64,000 nt of DNA from assembly GCF_900184935.1 (NCBI RefSeq), contig NZ_FXYE01000002.1, positions 868,001-932,000 on the forward strand. The letters run 5' to 3'. This document shows, piece after piece, positions 1-8,174 of the stretch. Under the pieces are notes generated by a model that was not told where the DNA came from, did not search any database, and saw nothing but the letters and a program-made list of their open reading frames with translations. How positions within the stretch are numbered: the first letter of the stretch is position 1; each line of letters starts with the position of its first letter. The stretch comes from Actibacterium lipolyticum (lineage in GTDB: Bacteria; Pseudomonadota; Alphaproteobacteria; Rhodobacterales; Rhodobacteraceae). Position numbers and translations under genes: made by a program.

Positions 1-47
1 ACGGAACCGGCTAGAGCTGCCGCAAGGGCAAGTGTACGCAATTTCAT
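1..47 (-). CDS. Start of a secreted protein (5' fragment)
   Basis: Reading the minus strand from the ATG at 47, the first codons give MKLRTLALAAALAGS, which looks like the positively charged start and hydrophobic core of a Sec signal peptide. A good ribosome site (TAGGAG, complement of 55-60) sits at normal distance. The gene runs off the left edge, so the mature protein and its function are unknown. It is divergent from manB. Confidence 0.6.
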   Translation of the reverse strand, partial: MKLRTLALAAALAGS

Positions 48-377
48 GTTTTTACTCCTAAGAACTACTCTTGCTGATTCTATAGCACCAAATCGCGATG
101 AAAATACAGGCTAAGATTGAAACATTTTTCCCCGTGCAATATTCCGCACAAAATTCGGTCAATATTTTCGAAAATTCCTTCAAAACTTGCTAGTACTTAA
201 GGGGCATTGCTACATCGTGCCCCCAAACCGCCAATGCCCCCGGGATGCCGCGATGCTGAGCATTCAACGGTTCGGCTCTGCCCTTCCGACGTAGGTTTTC
301 TGATTCTCTCAGGGATTGGCGGCGCAGCGGCCGCACGTTATGCCTTTGGCGCCAACGCCCCAAATAAGAGTTTACAA
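48..377. other. Divergent intergenic region with palindrome and competing stem-loops
   Basis: This 330-bp gap separates the leftward secreted-protein gene from manB. The left 150 bp are AT-rich and probably hold both promoters, though I cannot name a convincing -35/-10 pair. A perfect 12-bp palindrome (ATTTTCGAAAAT) lies at 164-175. GGGGCATTG at 201-209 can pair with CAATGCCCC at 232-240 (9 bp, perfect), or its first six bases can pair with TGCCCC at 218-223. An open frame runs through the last 170 bp into manB but shows no family similarity. Confidence 0.5.
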
Positions 378-1751
378 GTGAACAAACTAAGCTGTTTCAA
401 GAGTTACGACGTGCGCGGCCAACTGGGCATCAACTTTGATGAGCCGATCGCCTATCGGATTGGCCGAGGCTTTGCGCGGGCGATGGAACCGGGAACTGTC
501 GTCGTGGGGCGCGACAGCCGCGCCAGTAGCGAAACCTTGATGGCGGCGCTCATCGATGGGTTGCGTGACGAAGGCGTGGATGTGATCGACTTGGGCCTGT
601 GCGGGACCGAAGAAGTGTATTTTGCCACGACACATTTCGCGACCGGCGGGGGGTTGACAGTGACCGCGTCGCATAACCCAATCAACTTTAACGGGATCAA
701 GATGGTGCAAGAAGGTTCGCGCCCGATTTCGCAAGAAGACGGGCTTAGGGCGATACATGATCTTGCCGCAGCAGATTCATTCGGCCCGGCAAAGTCGCAG
801 CGCGGCAAGCACCGCACCGAAAACCCGCGCGAGGCTTACGCGGCGCGGGTTTTGTCATTTGCTGATGGTCAGTCGTTAAGGCCGCTCAGAATTCTGGTGA
901 ACGCAGGCAACGGCGCGGCGGGGCCGACGTTTGACGCCATTGCGAAACAGCTTGAAAAGACCAAAGCCCCGCTTGAATTCATCAGGATGCACCACACACC
1001 TGATGGCAGTTTCCCAAACGGGATCCCCAATCCGCTGCTTCTTGAAAACCAACCCGTCACCAGCACCGCCGTGCTGGAGCACAAAGCAGACTTGGGTGTC
1101 GCCTGGGACGGAGATTTTGATCGTTGCTTCTTGTTCGACGAAAAGGGCGCTTTCGTAGACGGGGAATATATAGTGGGGCTATTGGCGGCTGCCTTTTTGC
1201 GCAAAGAACCCGGCGCCAAGATCGTACATGATCCGCGGGTGCTGTGGAACACGCGCAGCGTTGTGTCGGCGGGTGGTGGGCAGGCCGTCGCGTCTAAGAC
1301 CGGGCACGCATTCATGAAACAGACGATGCGCACCGTTGATGCCGTCTATGGCGGAGAGATGTCGGCGCACCACTATTTCCGCAACTTCATGTATTGCGAC
1401 AGTGGGATGATCCCATGGTTGTTGGTGGCCGAGCATATGTCGACAACCGGCCAACCGCTTTCCGCGCTGATCGCGCAAATGCGCGATGACTTTCCGTCGT
1501 CAGGAGAAATAAACTTTCGCGTTGATGATCCTGCGGCCGCAATCGGTGCCGTCGAAACATGCTTTGCCGCCAAGGCGAAGACCGTTGATCACCTTGATGG
1601 TCTAAGCATGGAGTTTGACGGCTGGCGGCTGAACCTGCGAAAATCAAACACCGAAGCGCTTTTGAGGCTGAATGTTGAAACCGCCGGGGACACTGCGCTT
1701 CTGAAGGAAAAGGTCGGCGAACTCAGCGCGATCATAGACCGCGCCGGGTGA
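378..1751 (+). CDS. manB: Phosphomannomutase
   Basis: Alpha-D-phosphohexomutase that interconverts mannose-6-phosphate and mannose-1-phosphate for GDP-mannose and polysaccharide synthesis. The beginning (SCFKSYDVRGQLG) and TEEVYFAT match the CpsG/ManB group. The phosphoserine loop TASHNP falls at residues 96-101, so Ser98 matches the position in E. coli CpsG. The metal loop DGDFDR follows near residue 245. The start is taken as the GTG at 378, giving 457 residues, close to the usual 456. The frame is open 57 codons further upstream, but that stretch has no family similarity and overlaps stem-loops. It lies tail to tail with yjbF, which suggests an exopolysaccharide role. Confidence 0.9.
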   Translation: MNKLSCFKSYDVRGQLGINFDEPIAYRIGRGFARAMEPGTVVVGRDSRASSETLMAALIDGLRDEGVDVIDLGLCGTEEVYFATTHFATGGGLTVTASHNPINFNGIKMVQEGSRPISQEDGLRAIHDLAAADSFGPAKSQRGKHRTENPREAYAARVLSFADGQSLRPLRILVNAGNGAAGPTFDAIAKQLEKTKAPLEFIRMHHTPDGSFPNGIPNPLLLENQPVTSTAVLEHKADLGVAWDGDFDRCFLFDEKGAFVDGEYIVGLLAAAFLRKEPGAKIVHDPRVLWNTRSVVSAGGGQAVASKTGHAFMKQTMRTVDAVYGGEMSAHHYFRNFMYCDSGMIPWLLVAEHMSTTGQPLSALIAQMRDDFPSSGEINFRVDDPAAAIGAVETCFAAKAKTVDHLDGLSMEFDGWRLNLRKSNTEALLRLNVETAGDTALLKEKVGELSAIIDRAG

Positions 1752-1758
1752 CCGCCGC

Positions 1759-2403
1759 CTAACGAAGCACTTTACGAAACGCGAGCGATCCCAAAGCTGG
1801 CCCCATCCATTGGCGGGATTGAAGGATTTCACCCCTGCGATCCAGCCAATACAGGTTTTCGAACGCAAAGCCGGACCCGCTGCATTTTTCTTCGATCAGC
1901 TTGGTCGCATAGCTTTTTTCGTCGATCGCAATTTGCCGACTGCCGCGACTTGCGACCTGACAGGAAAACTGGTGTTTCTGAATCTGTTCGTCGCCATCCA
2001 GATAGGCATGCGAACGCGACGCTGCGCCCGCGCCGCCTGTGCGCAGGTAACGCTCCAACGTGGCCACATCGGCCCCCATCAGATCGCCGCCCATGCCACG
2101 CGTCGCGACAAGAACACCGCTGCGAAAGCTAATCGATACGCCGCCTTCGCTGATATAGGTGCTTTCGCGGCCACGCTGTACTTCGCGCACCAAAAGCCCC
2201 GCCCGGTTTTCAGCTTCGATAGAGGCAACAATGATGGGCTGACCGGCCAACCCCAACCGCTGAACCTTTGCCGTTAGGGCCGGATCAACCTTTGCCTCGT
2301 CGCGCTTAAAGATGCTTTCGAACATCTCACGCTGAGACCCATCAGAGTCGCAGCCAGCCAGAGCCATGACCCCAAGAAGAGCAGCGGAAAGTAAATGTTT
2401 CAT
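1759..2403 (-). CDS. yjbF: YjbF/GfcB-family polysaccharide lipoprotein
   Basis: A predicted outer-membrane lipoprotein of 214 residues. It starts MKHLLSAALLGVMALAGC, with a lipobox cysteine at residue 18. Its size, order and C-terminal wording (YWLDRRGEILQSRQWMGP) fit the YjbF / GfcB family of exopolysaccharide-export operons. The ATG at 2401-2403 overlaps the TGA of yjbH as ATGA, so translation is probably coupled. An in-frame ATG six codons upstream lies inside yjbH and would bury the signal peptide, so it was not used. The biochemical role of the family is poorly known; I infer an accessory role in secretion of a surface polysaccharide. Confidence 0.78.
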   Translation of the reverse strand: MKHLLSAALLGVMALAGCDSDGSQREMFESIFKRDEAKVDPALTAKVQRLGLAGQPIIVASIEAENRAGLLVREVQRGRESTYISEGGVSISFRSGVLVATRGMGGDLMGADVATLERYLRTGGAGAASRSHAYLDGDEQIQKHQFSCQVASRGSRQIAIDEKSYATKLIEEKCSGSGFAFENLYWLDRRGEILQSRQWMGPALGSLAFRKVLR

Positions 2404-4547
2404 CGCCAGAATTTCCCCCAACGGTCACTCAGGATCGGGTCTTGGAAACCACGCGTGACTTCATAAAGCCGGTTACGAACATCAAGCCGCGCGCCGCCGT
2501 CACGTGTAAGCGGGCGGATCGTCGTGCCGAACCCTTTCTGCGAAGGCTCCCCTGTCACCCAAGACACGGGGGCGTAAAGCCGGATACCCTTGTCGAACGA
2601 CCCTTCGCCGAATTCTTCGAACGAAACGTCGGTCAATGTGAAGAACGCGCCGATGCGCCAACCATTTGCAAACTCGCGATCAAGCGTGAAGGTCGCGCCA
2701 TAGTCGCCCGCCAAATAGCGCCCGGCATCCACCTGCCCAAGGAAACCGTTTCCGAAGTTGTAATAGGCAGAGGCATGGCCCGTTACGACGTCGTAATCCT
2801 GAAAGCCAAAGCCAATGTCGAAATCACGCTGGCGGGCATAGTTCAGCTCTGCCCCAAGGGCCAAACGGCTGGAAACGGGTTTCCACAACAACTCGCCCGA
2901 AACGCCGCCGAACATCCGTTCAAGATAACCAACCGTCACGCGCCCAAAGACATCTTTGGTCGGGCGGAAGAAGTATTCAGCCGTCAGATTACTGATCTCA
3001 AAGTCAGAATCTTGTTCGTACAACGCCGCGTCGGACCGCACATGCGGCAGCACGGAATCTGAAACGCGCGCTGAGTCACCCAAATTCCCGGCCAGCTTCT
3101 GACGAAGCTTCGTGGAAAAGACCAATCCCGGTGCCGGAGTGTATGACAAGTTCAGCTCTGCACCGACGTCAGCACGGATGGGTTGGTCAGGATCGAAAAA
3201 CGACGGGGACAGGTAAGCGCCAAATTTATAGCTAAAGTCTGGATATGCACCTGCGGCCAAATCCGAGCGTTTGAATTTGAAAGCAGACGCATCGGCGATG
3301 TCGGCGCGGATGTAAGATTGCCACGATCCATCGACTTGCGTTTCCAACTCTTCCAGATCAGACCGCTTCAAGGTCACGGCCGAAATCCGCATTCCTTCGA
3401 CAACCGGAATGATCGTGATCGTTTCCACCGACGCGGGTAGTGTTTGCGTCAGCGAACGCGCGGTACGGCCAATGGCCTGCGGTGCTGCGTCATATGTTTG
3501 ATTTCGGATGCGAAGAGTAGCGCTGTCGCCGGTCAGCACCAATGCTTCAAGCTCCACACCCTGCTGGTCTAGACCCGCTGCAACATTTTTCCGCGTCTGC
3601 GCGACCTGATCAGGCTGCGTCACCCATTCTTGTGACCAACTTGCCGCCGCGACAGAGCCGTTGCGCGGATAGATCACAGGCGGGGCACTTTCGCGCCCAC
3701 CCGGCATAGGAGGCTGTTTCGGGTTCAGGCTATAGCTGATGACGGCGCCAATTTCTTCGCCGTAAAGATAATACCCGCCCAGATCCAAGCCGTTCTTAAA
3801 GCTGTACTTCAGACCAAAGTTCAACGGCGAGCTCTTGACGAACATGCTGTTGACCTGTGTCTCGCGAACATAGTCATCTGACGAATATTCTACGAAAAGC
3901 GACAGGCGGTCCGAATATTGCCATTCGACCCCGCCAAAGAATGCCGCGTCACCGCGGAAATATTGTTCGAACGAAACCTGGCCGGTATCCTCGATCCCGC
4001 GATTTCCGGGGCGGGTTTCCAAGGTTTCCGCAATGGCGCCCAGCGGGTTTGTGAACCCGTTATACGAACCCAGACGCCCCCAACCGATCCCGCCGGTAAC
4101 CTTCAACCGGGGATGTACGGATTTCGTCGCAACCACATATTCCGAGCCATACACGCCGGTCCCGGCAAAGTCGCGCAAGCCCACCGCGATGGACGGGCGA
4201 ATGCGCCCTTCGTCGACAAGGCGGTACGCAATGTCAAAGCTGCGGTCGTAAAGCTCTGTTTCATTAAAGCTTCGGAAGCCATCCAGATGCGCATAACGGA
4301 AGCTGCCGGAAAGACGATCAGTGATCTGAAACGAAAGCGTGTTGCGCGTCGTTCCCCCGAAATGGGTAAGCGTAACAGCCAACTGGCCATCGGGCATCGA
4401 TTCTGCCGTTGGCATTTCGACCAGCCCCGGCGCACCGTAAAACGATAGCTTTGGTTTTCCCGCGTTGTCGGCCAAAGCCCCTGCAGGGCTTAGCGCAACA
4501 AGGGCACCAGCAAGTGGCGCACATAGGTTAAGAGTGGTTTTTTTCAT
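2400..4547 (-). CDS. yjbH: YjbH-family exopolysaccharide outer-membrane protein
   Basis: A 715-residue protein with a Sec signal peptide (MKKTTLN... ALADN) followed by SFYGAPGLVEMPTAES, the usual opening of YjbH/GfcD proteins. Many alternating aromatic/polar strands end in a terminal barrel-like region, consistent with an outer-membrane beta barrel. The ATG at 4547 is preferred over one 12 codons upstream because only it starts a signal peptide. It is first in a yjbH-yjbF pair. In E. coli the corresponding operon also has yjbE and yjbG, neither of which is present here. A promoter and two dyads lie just upstream. Confidence 0.82.
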   Translation of the reverse strand: MKKTTLNLCAPLAGALVALSPAGALADNAGKPKLSFYGAPGLVEMPTAESMPDGQLAVTLTHFGGTTRNTLSFQITDRLSGSFRYAHLDGFRSFNETELYDRSFDIAYRLVDEGRIRPSIAVGLRDFAGTGVYGSEYVVATKSVHPRLKVTGGIGWGRLGSYNGFTNPLGAIAETLETRPGNRGIEDTGQVSFEQYFRGDAAFFGGVEWQYSDRLSLFVEYSSDDYVRETQVNSMFVKSSPLNFGLKYSFKNGLDLGGYYLYGEEIGAVISYSLNPKQPPMPGGRESAPPVIYPRNGSVAAASWSQEWVTQPDQVAQTRKNVAAGLDQQGVELEALVLTGDSATLRIRNQTYDAAPQAIGRTARSLTQTLPASVETITIIPVVEGMRISAVTLKRSDLEELETQVDGSWQSYIRADIADASAFKFKRSDLAAGAYPDFSYKFGAYLSPSFFDPDQPIRADVGAELNLSYTPAPGLVFSTKLRQKLAGNLGDSARVSDSVLPHVRSDAALYEQDSDFEISNLTAEYFFRPTKDVFGRVTVGYLERMFGGVSGELLWKPVSSRLALGAELNYARQRDFDIGFGFQDYDVVTGHASAYYNFGNGFLGQVDAGRYLAGDYGATFTLDREFANGWRIGAFFTLTDVSFEEFGEGSFDKGIRLYAPVSWVTGEPSQKGFGTTIRPLTRDGGARLDVRNRLYEVTRGFQDPILSDRWGKFWR

Positions 4548-4586
4548 ACTAGACTCTCGTAACTGCCAAAAACCAATCCCCACTGT

Positions 4587-4615
4587 GTTATATTTTTAAC
4601 CTGCCTATACACCAA
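4587..4615 (-). promoter_or_regulatory. Predicted promoter of yjbHF
   Basis: On the minus strand TTGGTG (4615-4610) is followed after 17 bases by TATAAC (4592-4587), a good housekeeping-type match. Transcription would start near 4580, giving a leader of about 33 bases before the yjbH ATG. Confidence 0.5.
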
Positions 4616-4623
4616 TCGGAAAT

Positions 4624-4659
4624 TTGCCAAAACGGCAAAGATCTGCCGCGTGTGGCAAT
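4624..4659. promoter_or_regulatory. Two adjacent dyads, possible operator pair for yjbHF
   Basis: TTTGCC-AAAAC-GGCAAA at 4624-4640 and TGCC-GCGTGT-GGCA at 4645-4658 are two inverted repeats that share TGCC/GGCA half sites and are centred about 20 bp apart. They sit directly upstream of the predicted yjbH -35, a common place for an activator. They are also within 110 bp of the phosphatase gene start on the other strand. The regulator is unknown. Confidence 0.4.
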
Positions 4660-4732
4660 TCTGTTTCCGTTTCGCGCACGAAAGAGGGTAATTCCTGTGG
4701 CCTCGCATTACGCGATTAACTAAGTTCAGCGC

Positions 4733-5500
4733 ATGAAAGTTTTGCAACGTCTTTTTGGCTCCAAACATCGCGCGTCACGCGCGCAGATCCCCCCCGCCAA
4801 TCCCGATCAACCATTTGTTGCCATTGGGGATATTCACGGTCGTGACGACCTTCTTGAGCGTCTGATGGAAAAAATCAACCTAGAGTTTGGCCAAGACATT
4901 GCAATTATCACCGTTGGTGACGCCATCGACCGGGGCGAAGAAAGCGCGTATGTGCTGGATCGGTTGTTCGAAATGTCCAAAGACGAAAACAGCCGGCTGA
5001 CATCCCTTGTCGGTAACCACGAAGACATGATGCTGCGGTTTTTGGATTACCCCGAAACCCACGGCGCGCGGTGGTTGCGGTTTGGCGGCCTGCAAACGCT
5101 GGCCAGCTTTGGCGTCGGCGATGTCTTTGAAAACAGCGGCCCAAAAGAGATGATAGAAGCGCGCGACCAACTGCGCGCCGCGCTTGGCGTTGCGATGGAG
5201 GAATGGCTTCGCCACCTGCCCTCAAGGTGGATCAGCGGGAATGTGGGCGTCGTTCACGCAGGCGCTGACCCGTCGCTTCCGATCTCTTTGCAATCAGACG
5301 AAACCCTGATCTGGGGCCACCCCGATTTTGGCCACAAGCCGCGGTTCGATAATATCTGGGTCATTCACGGACACACCATCACACCCGAGCCGCAGATACA
5401 TCGCGGCCATGTGGCAATCGACACGGGTGCCTATGCCACTGGGCGGCTAACGGCTGTGCATGTCTCATCCGAGGGTGGATTTCAGTTTTTGACCGCCTAA
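4733..5500 (+). CDS. PPP-family metallophosphoesterase (serine/threonine phosphatase type)
   Basis: A 255-residue cytoplasmic protein with the three PPP metal/phosphate motifs in order: GDIHGR (32-37), GDAIDRG (62-68) and GNHED (94-98). Later histidines in VVHAGADP and VIHGHTITPEP complete the dinuclear metal site. The size and motif wording fit bacterial PrpA/ApaH-like phosphatases rather than a nuclease. It stands alone, divergent from yjbH and 5 bp from the convergent chrR gene. The substrate cannot be told from the sequence. Confidence 0.85.
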   Translation: MKVLQRLFGSKHRASRAQIPPANPDQPFVAIGDIHGRDDLLERLMEKINLEFGQDIAIITVGDAIDRGEESAYVLDRLFEMSKDENSRLTSLVGNHEDMMLRFLDYPETHGARWLRFGGLQTLASFGVGDVFENSGPKEMIEARDQLRAALGVAMEEWLRHLPSRWISGNVGVVHAGADPSLPISLQSDETLIWGHPDFGHKPRFDNIWVIHGHTITPEPQIHRGHVAIDTGAYATGRLTAVHVSSEGGFQFLTA

Positions 5501-5505
5501 GCGGG

Positions 5506-6141
5506 CTAAATCCGAAACAGCGGCTGCAAGATGCGCGGCACCAGACCGCTGAACCGCAGTGGCGCGTCGGTTGCTGCAAGGCAAATGCACGGCGGGCCAT
5601 TACCCGCAATCGGCGTGTGCTCCACATCTTCGTCCGCGACTTCGACGTCGCCGACACCAAATGCGCCGTCTTCGTCATGAAAGCTACCCTGCAACACCAA
5701 CGTCAGTTCAAGCCCATTATGGCCGTGGTCCGGCATCGCCTGCCCCGGTGGAATGAACAGCAGGCGCACGCTGCCTGTCGCGTCGTTGTGCAAGATCGAC
5801 TGTTTGCTACCAAACCCCAGTGACCGCCATTTCGGGACGTCGCCACCAAGCGCGCCCATAACCGGCCCCGGATACGCACCCATCCGTTTGGGCGCAGGCT
5901 CAACTTCTATAGGAGCATCCAACTGCGCCATCAGATTGGACTTAACGCCCATCGAAACCGGCTGCGCGTCAAGATCTTCCAGTACAAGCCCGCCGATCGT
6001 TTCATGCGCGGCAAGCGCGGCGCGGCATTGCGTACACATCGAAACATGTGTCGCCACCACCAATGCGAAATGATGGCCCAGCGCGCCCGACGCATAGGCC
6101 GCGATCAGATTCTCAGGGATATGATGTTTGATGTCCGACAT
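5506..6141 (-). CDS. chrR: ChrR-family zinc anti-sigma factor with cupin domain
   Basis: Holds the ECF sigma factor RpoE inactive until a signal such as singlet oxygen (role known for Rhodobacter sphaeroides ChrR). The N-terminal zinc anti-sigma domain shows His6, His32, Cys36 and Cys39 (HVSMCTQC). The C-terminal cupin domain keeps His139, His141, Glu145 and His175, matching the second zinc site of ChrR. At 211 residues the length is normal. It starts 2 bp after the rpoE stop, as expected for co-transcription with its partner. Nothing is missing from either metal site. Confidence 0.9.
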   Translation of the reverse strand: MSDIKHHIPENLIAAYASGALGHHFALVVATHVSMCTQCRAALAAHETIGGLVLEDLDAQPVSMGVKSNLMAQLDAPIEVEPAPKRMGAYPGPVMGALGGDVPKWRSLGFGSKQSILHNDATGSVRLLFIPPGQAMPDHGHNGLELTLVLQGSFHDEDGAFGVGDVEVADEDVEHTPIAGNGPPCICLAATDAPLRFSGLVPRILQPLFRI

Positions 6142-6143
6142 TC

Positions 6144-6704
6144 CTAACGCAACTCTTTCAATTCGTGGCGCAAACGCTCTAGGCCAAGGCGAATACGTGA
6201 TTTGATGGTGCCCAGGGGCAATCCTGTCACATCGCGGATTTCAGAATGCGACAGCTCGCCTAGATAGGCCTTTTCCACGACAATCCGTTGATCTTCCGAC
6301 AAGGTGCTAAGCGCGGCCTTCAACTGACTTGTTTCTTGTTCCAGCCCCAGCACCTGATTTGCATCTTCGTCATCGGCGTCTGGCAGCTTCAACTCTTCAG
6401 GCACGGGGCGGCGTTCTTTGCGGACCAGATCAACCTGACGATTTCGCGCAATTTGATAGATCCACGATGAAACCTGTGCCCGTTCTGGATCAAACTGCGC
6501 GGCCTTGCGCCACGCGGTCAGCAGAACCTCTTGGACAATATCTTCGGCCTCATCCGACCGCATGCCTGTGCGCACCGCCATTGCTTTAAGGCGCGGGGCA
6601 TAAAAATCGAACAGTTGCGCAAAGGCGGTTTTGTCACGCTGGTCGCGCACCGCGATCATCCACAGCGTTTGCTCGGAATAGCTTGTTCTTGCCCGGTCAG
6701 CCAC
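6144..6704 (-). CDS. rpoE: ECF sigma factor RpoE (ECF11 type)
   Basis: Region 2 (FAQLFDFYAPRLKAMA ... EDIVQEVLLTAWRKA) and region 4 (LSHSEIRDVTGLPLGTIKSR) are clear, and the partner anti-sigma gene follows. The frame is open to 6857, but a TGATCC-N16-CGTA promoter lies inside that extension at 6810-6837 and the extra codons look non-coding. Translation must therefore begin downstream. I choose the GTG at 6704 (186 residues), preceded by AGGGGGA. The ATGs at 6803 (which would be nearly leaderless) and 6659 are alternatives. In R. sphaeroides the orthologous pair drives the singlet-oxygen response and is autoregulated, which the promoter here also predicts. Confidence 0.88.
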   Translation of the reverse strand: MADRARTSYSEQTLWMIAVRDQRDKTAFAQLFDFYAPRLKAMAVRTGMRSDEAEDIVQEVLLTAWRKAAQFDPERAQVSSWIYQIARNRQVDLVRKERRPVPEELKLPDADDEDANQVLGLEQETSQLKAALSTLSEDQRIVVEKAYLGELSHSEIRDVTGLPLGTIKSRIRLGLERLRHELKELR

Positions 6705-6809
6705 GGTTCTGGCGGGTCCCCCTGCATCACCGGACCGCGCCGCGCCCTGTCGGTACGGCGGCGTTGGATCGTCCAGTTTAAGATCATCACTCAGCTCCAG
6801 CATATCTAA

Positions 6810-6837
6810 GTTACGCAGCAGCGCGAGGGTTGGATCA
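6810..6837 (-). promoter_or_regulatory. Predicted RpoE-dependent promoter of rpoE-chrR
   Basis: Minus-strand TGATCC (6837-6832), 16 bases, then CGTAAC (6815-6810). The -35 is the hexamer known for RpoE of R. sphaeroides. The same arrangement appears on the other strand 6 bp away, so the site predicts autoregulation. Confidence 0.7.
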
Positions 6838-6842
6838 TTTTT

Positions 6843-6870
6843 TGATCCGAATTCCAAATTTGCCCGTATT
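6843..6870 (+). promoter_or_regulatory. Predicted RpoE-dependent promoter of the lipid-modification operon
   Basis: TGATCC at 6843-6848, 16 bases, then CGTATT at 6865-6870. Transcription would begin near 6878, leaving a leader of about 20 bases that contains AAAGGAGAG before the ATG at 6897. Confidence 0.7.
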
Positions 6871-6896
6871 ACATGTGAAGCCCAAAAGGAGAGATC

Positions 6897-8174
6897 ATGT
6901 CATTCGACGCCATCCCGGCCCGCCCGCAACGCATTGCAATCATCGGCGGCGGCATTTCAGGTATGGCGGCAGCCTATCTTCTGGCCCCACAGCACACAGT
7001 TACCCTTTATGAATCCGCGAAACAGCTTGGTGGGCACGCCCGCACTGTGGTCGCTGGGCGTAATGGCGATCAACCGGTCGATACCGGGTTCATCGTCTTT
7101 AACTATGCCAATTATCCGCACCTAACCCGGATGTTCAGTGACTTGGACGTGCCGGTGGAAAAAAGCGACATGAGCTTCGGCGCCACGATCGACAATGGCG
7201 CGGTTGAATACGGCCTCAAAGACTTTCGCGCGCTGATCGGACAGAAAAGCAATCTGGCGCGCCCCTCGTTCTTACGGATGGTGCGCGACATCCTTCGCTT
7301 TAACTCGCAAGCTGAGGCGGCGGCAAAGAATGACGACCTGACAATTGGTGAGTTGGTTGAAAGCCTGCAACTGGGAAGCTGGTTTCAGCGATATTATCTG
7401 ATGCCGATCTGTGGCGCGATCTGGTCTACCCCAACGCAAGAGGTTTCATCGTTCCCCGCGCGATCCCTTATTCAGTTTTTCAGAAACCACGCCCTGCTTA
7501 GCCATACAGGACAGCACCAGTGGTGGACCGTATCGGGCGGCAGTGTTGAATATGTAAAGCGGTTGCAGGCGCATCTGATCACGCGGGGCGTTCGTATTTT
7601 CAAAGGCGCAAGCGTTGCGTCGGTTACCCGTAACGGCGTCGAAAACAACGTGCATTGCGACGGGCGCAGCGAAACCTTTGATCAGGTCGTATTTGCATGC
7701 CATTCCGATGATGCGCTACGCCTCTTGGCCCAACCCACGAAAGACGAAACAGCCGCGCTTTCTGCAATTCGGTATCAGGACAACGCGATGTTCCTTCATC
7801 GCGATGCTGCGCAAATGCCCCGCCGCAAGGCCTGTTGGTCAAGCTGGGTTTACAAGGCCGAACATGACCGCCCCAATTCCGGCGTTGGCGTTACCTATTG
7901 GATGAACAAACTGCAAAACATCCCGCAGGACGACCCGCTTTTCGTGACCTTGAACCCATCGCAGCCGATCCCCGACACGCTGATCTATGATCAAAAAACG
8001 TTCCGCCATCCGGTGTTCGATATTGCCGCCCTTAAGGCGCAAACCGTTTTGAAAGACCTGCAGGGTCAAAACAACACTTGGTTCGCCGGGGCCTATACCC
8101 GCCATGGTTTCCACGAAGATGGTTTCGCCAGCGCCGTTCGGATCGCCCGGCAGATGGATCAACAATTCGCATGA
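6897..8174 (+). CDS. FAD-dependent oxidoreductase (COG2907 type) of the RpoE regulon
   Basis: A 425-residue flavoprotein with an N-terminal dinucleotide-binding fold (IAIIGGGISGMAAAYLLA, then YESAKQLGGHA) and the amine-oxidase-like architecture of COG2907 proteins. It opens a five-gene operon with DUF1365, a CFA-type methyltransferase, DUF3833 and an SDR. In R. sphaeroides a similar set belongs to the RpoE regulon, and lipid desaturation during methyl-furan fatty acid synthesis has been assigned to a gene of this kind (UfaD). By inference this enzyme oxidises methylated acyl chains on phospholipid. The start has a strong AAAGGAGAG site. Substrate assignment remains an inference. Confidence 0.8.
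   Translation: MSFDAIPARPQRIAIIGGGISGMAAAYLLAPQHTVTLYESAKQLGGHARTVVAGRNGDQPVDTGFIVFNYANYPHLTRMFSDLDVPVEKSDMSFGATIDNGAVEYGLKDFRALIGQKSNLARPSFLRMVRDILRFNSQAEAAAKNDDLTIGELVESLQLGSWFQRYYLMPICGAIWSTPTQEVSSFPARSLIQFFRNHALLSHTGQHQWWTVSGGSVEYVKRLQAHLITRGVRIFKGASVASVTRNGVENNVHCDGRSETFDQVVFACHSDDALRLLAQPTKDETAALSAIRYQDNAMFLHRDAAQMPRRKACWSSWVYKAEHDRPNSGVGVTYWMNKLQNIPQDDPLFVTLNPSQPIPDTLIYDQKTFRHPVFDIAALKAQTVLKDLQGQNNTWFAGAYTRHGFHEDGFASAVRIARQMDQQFA

Noticed and set aside
207-377. N-terminal extension of manB from the ATG at 207
   Set aside because: No similarity to the family, crosses stem-loops, and the GTG at 378 gives the normal length with Ser98 in register.
6705-6857. N-terminal extension of rpoE to the ATG at 6857
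   Set aside because: It contains the predicted rpoE promoter and uses codons unlike the rest of the gene.
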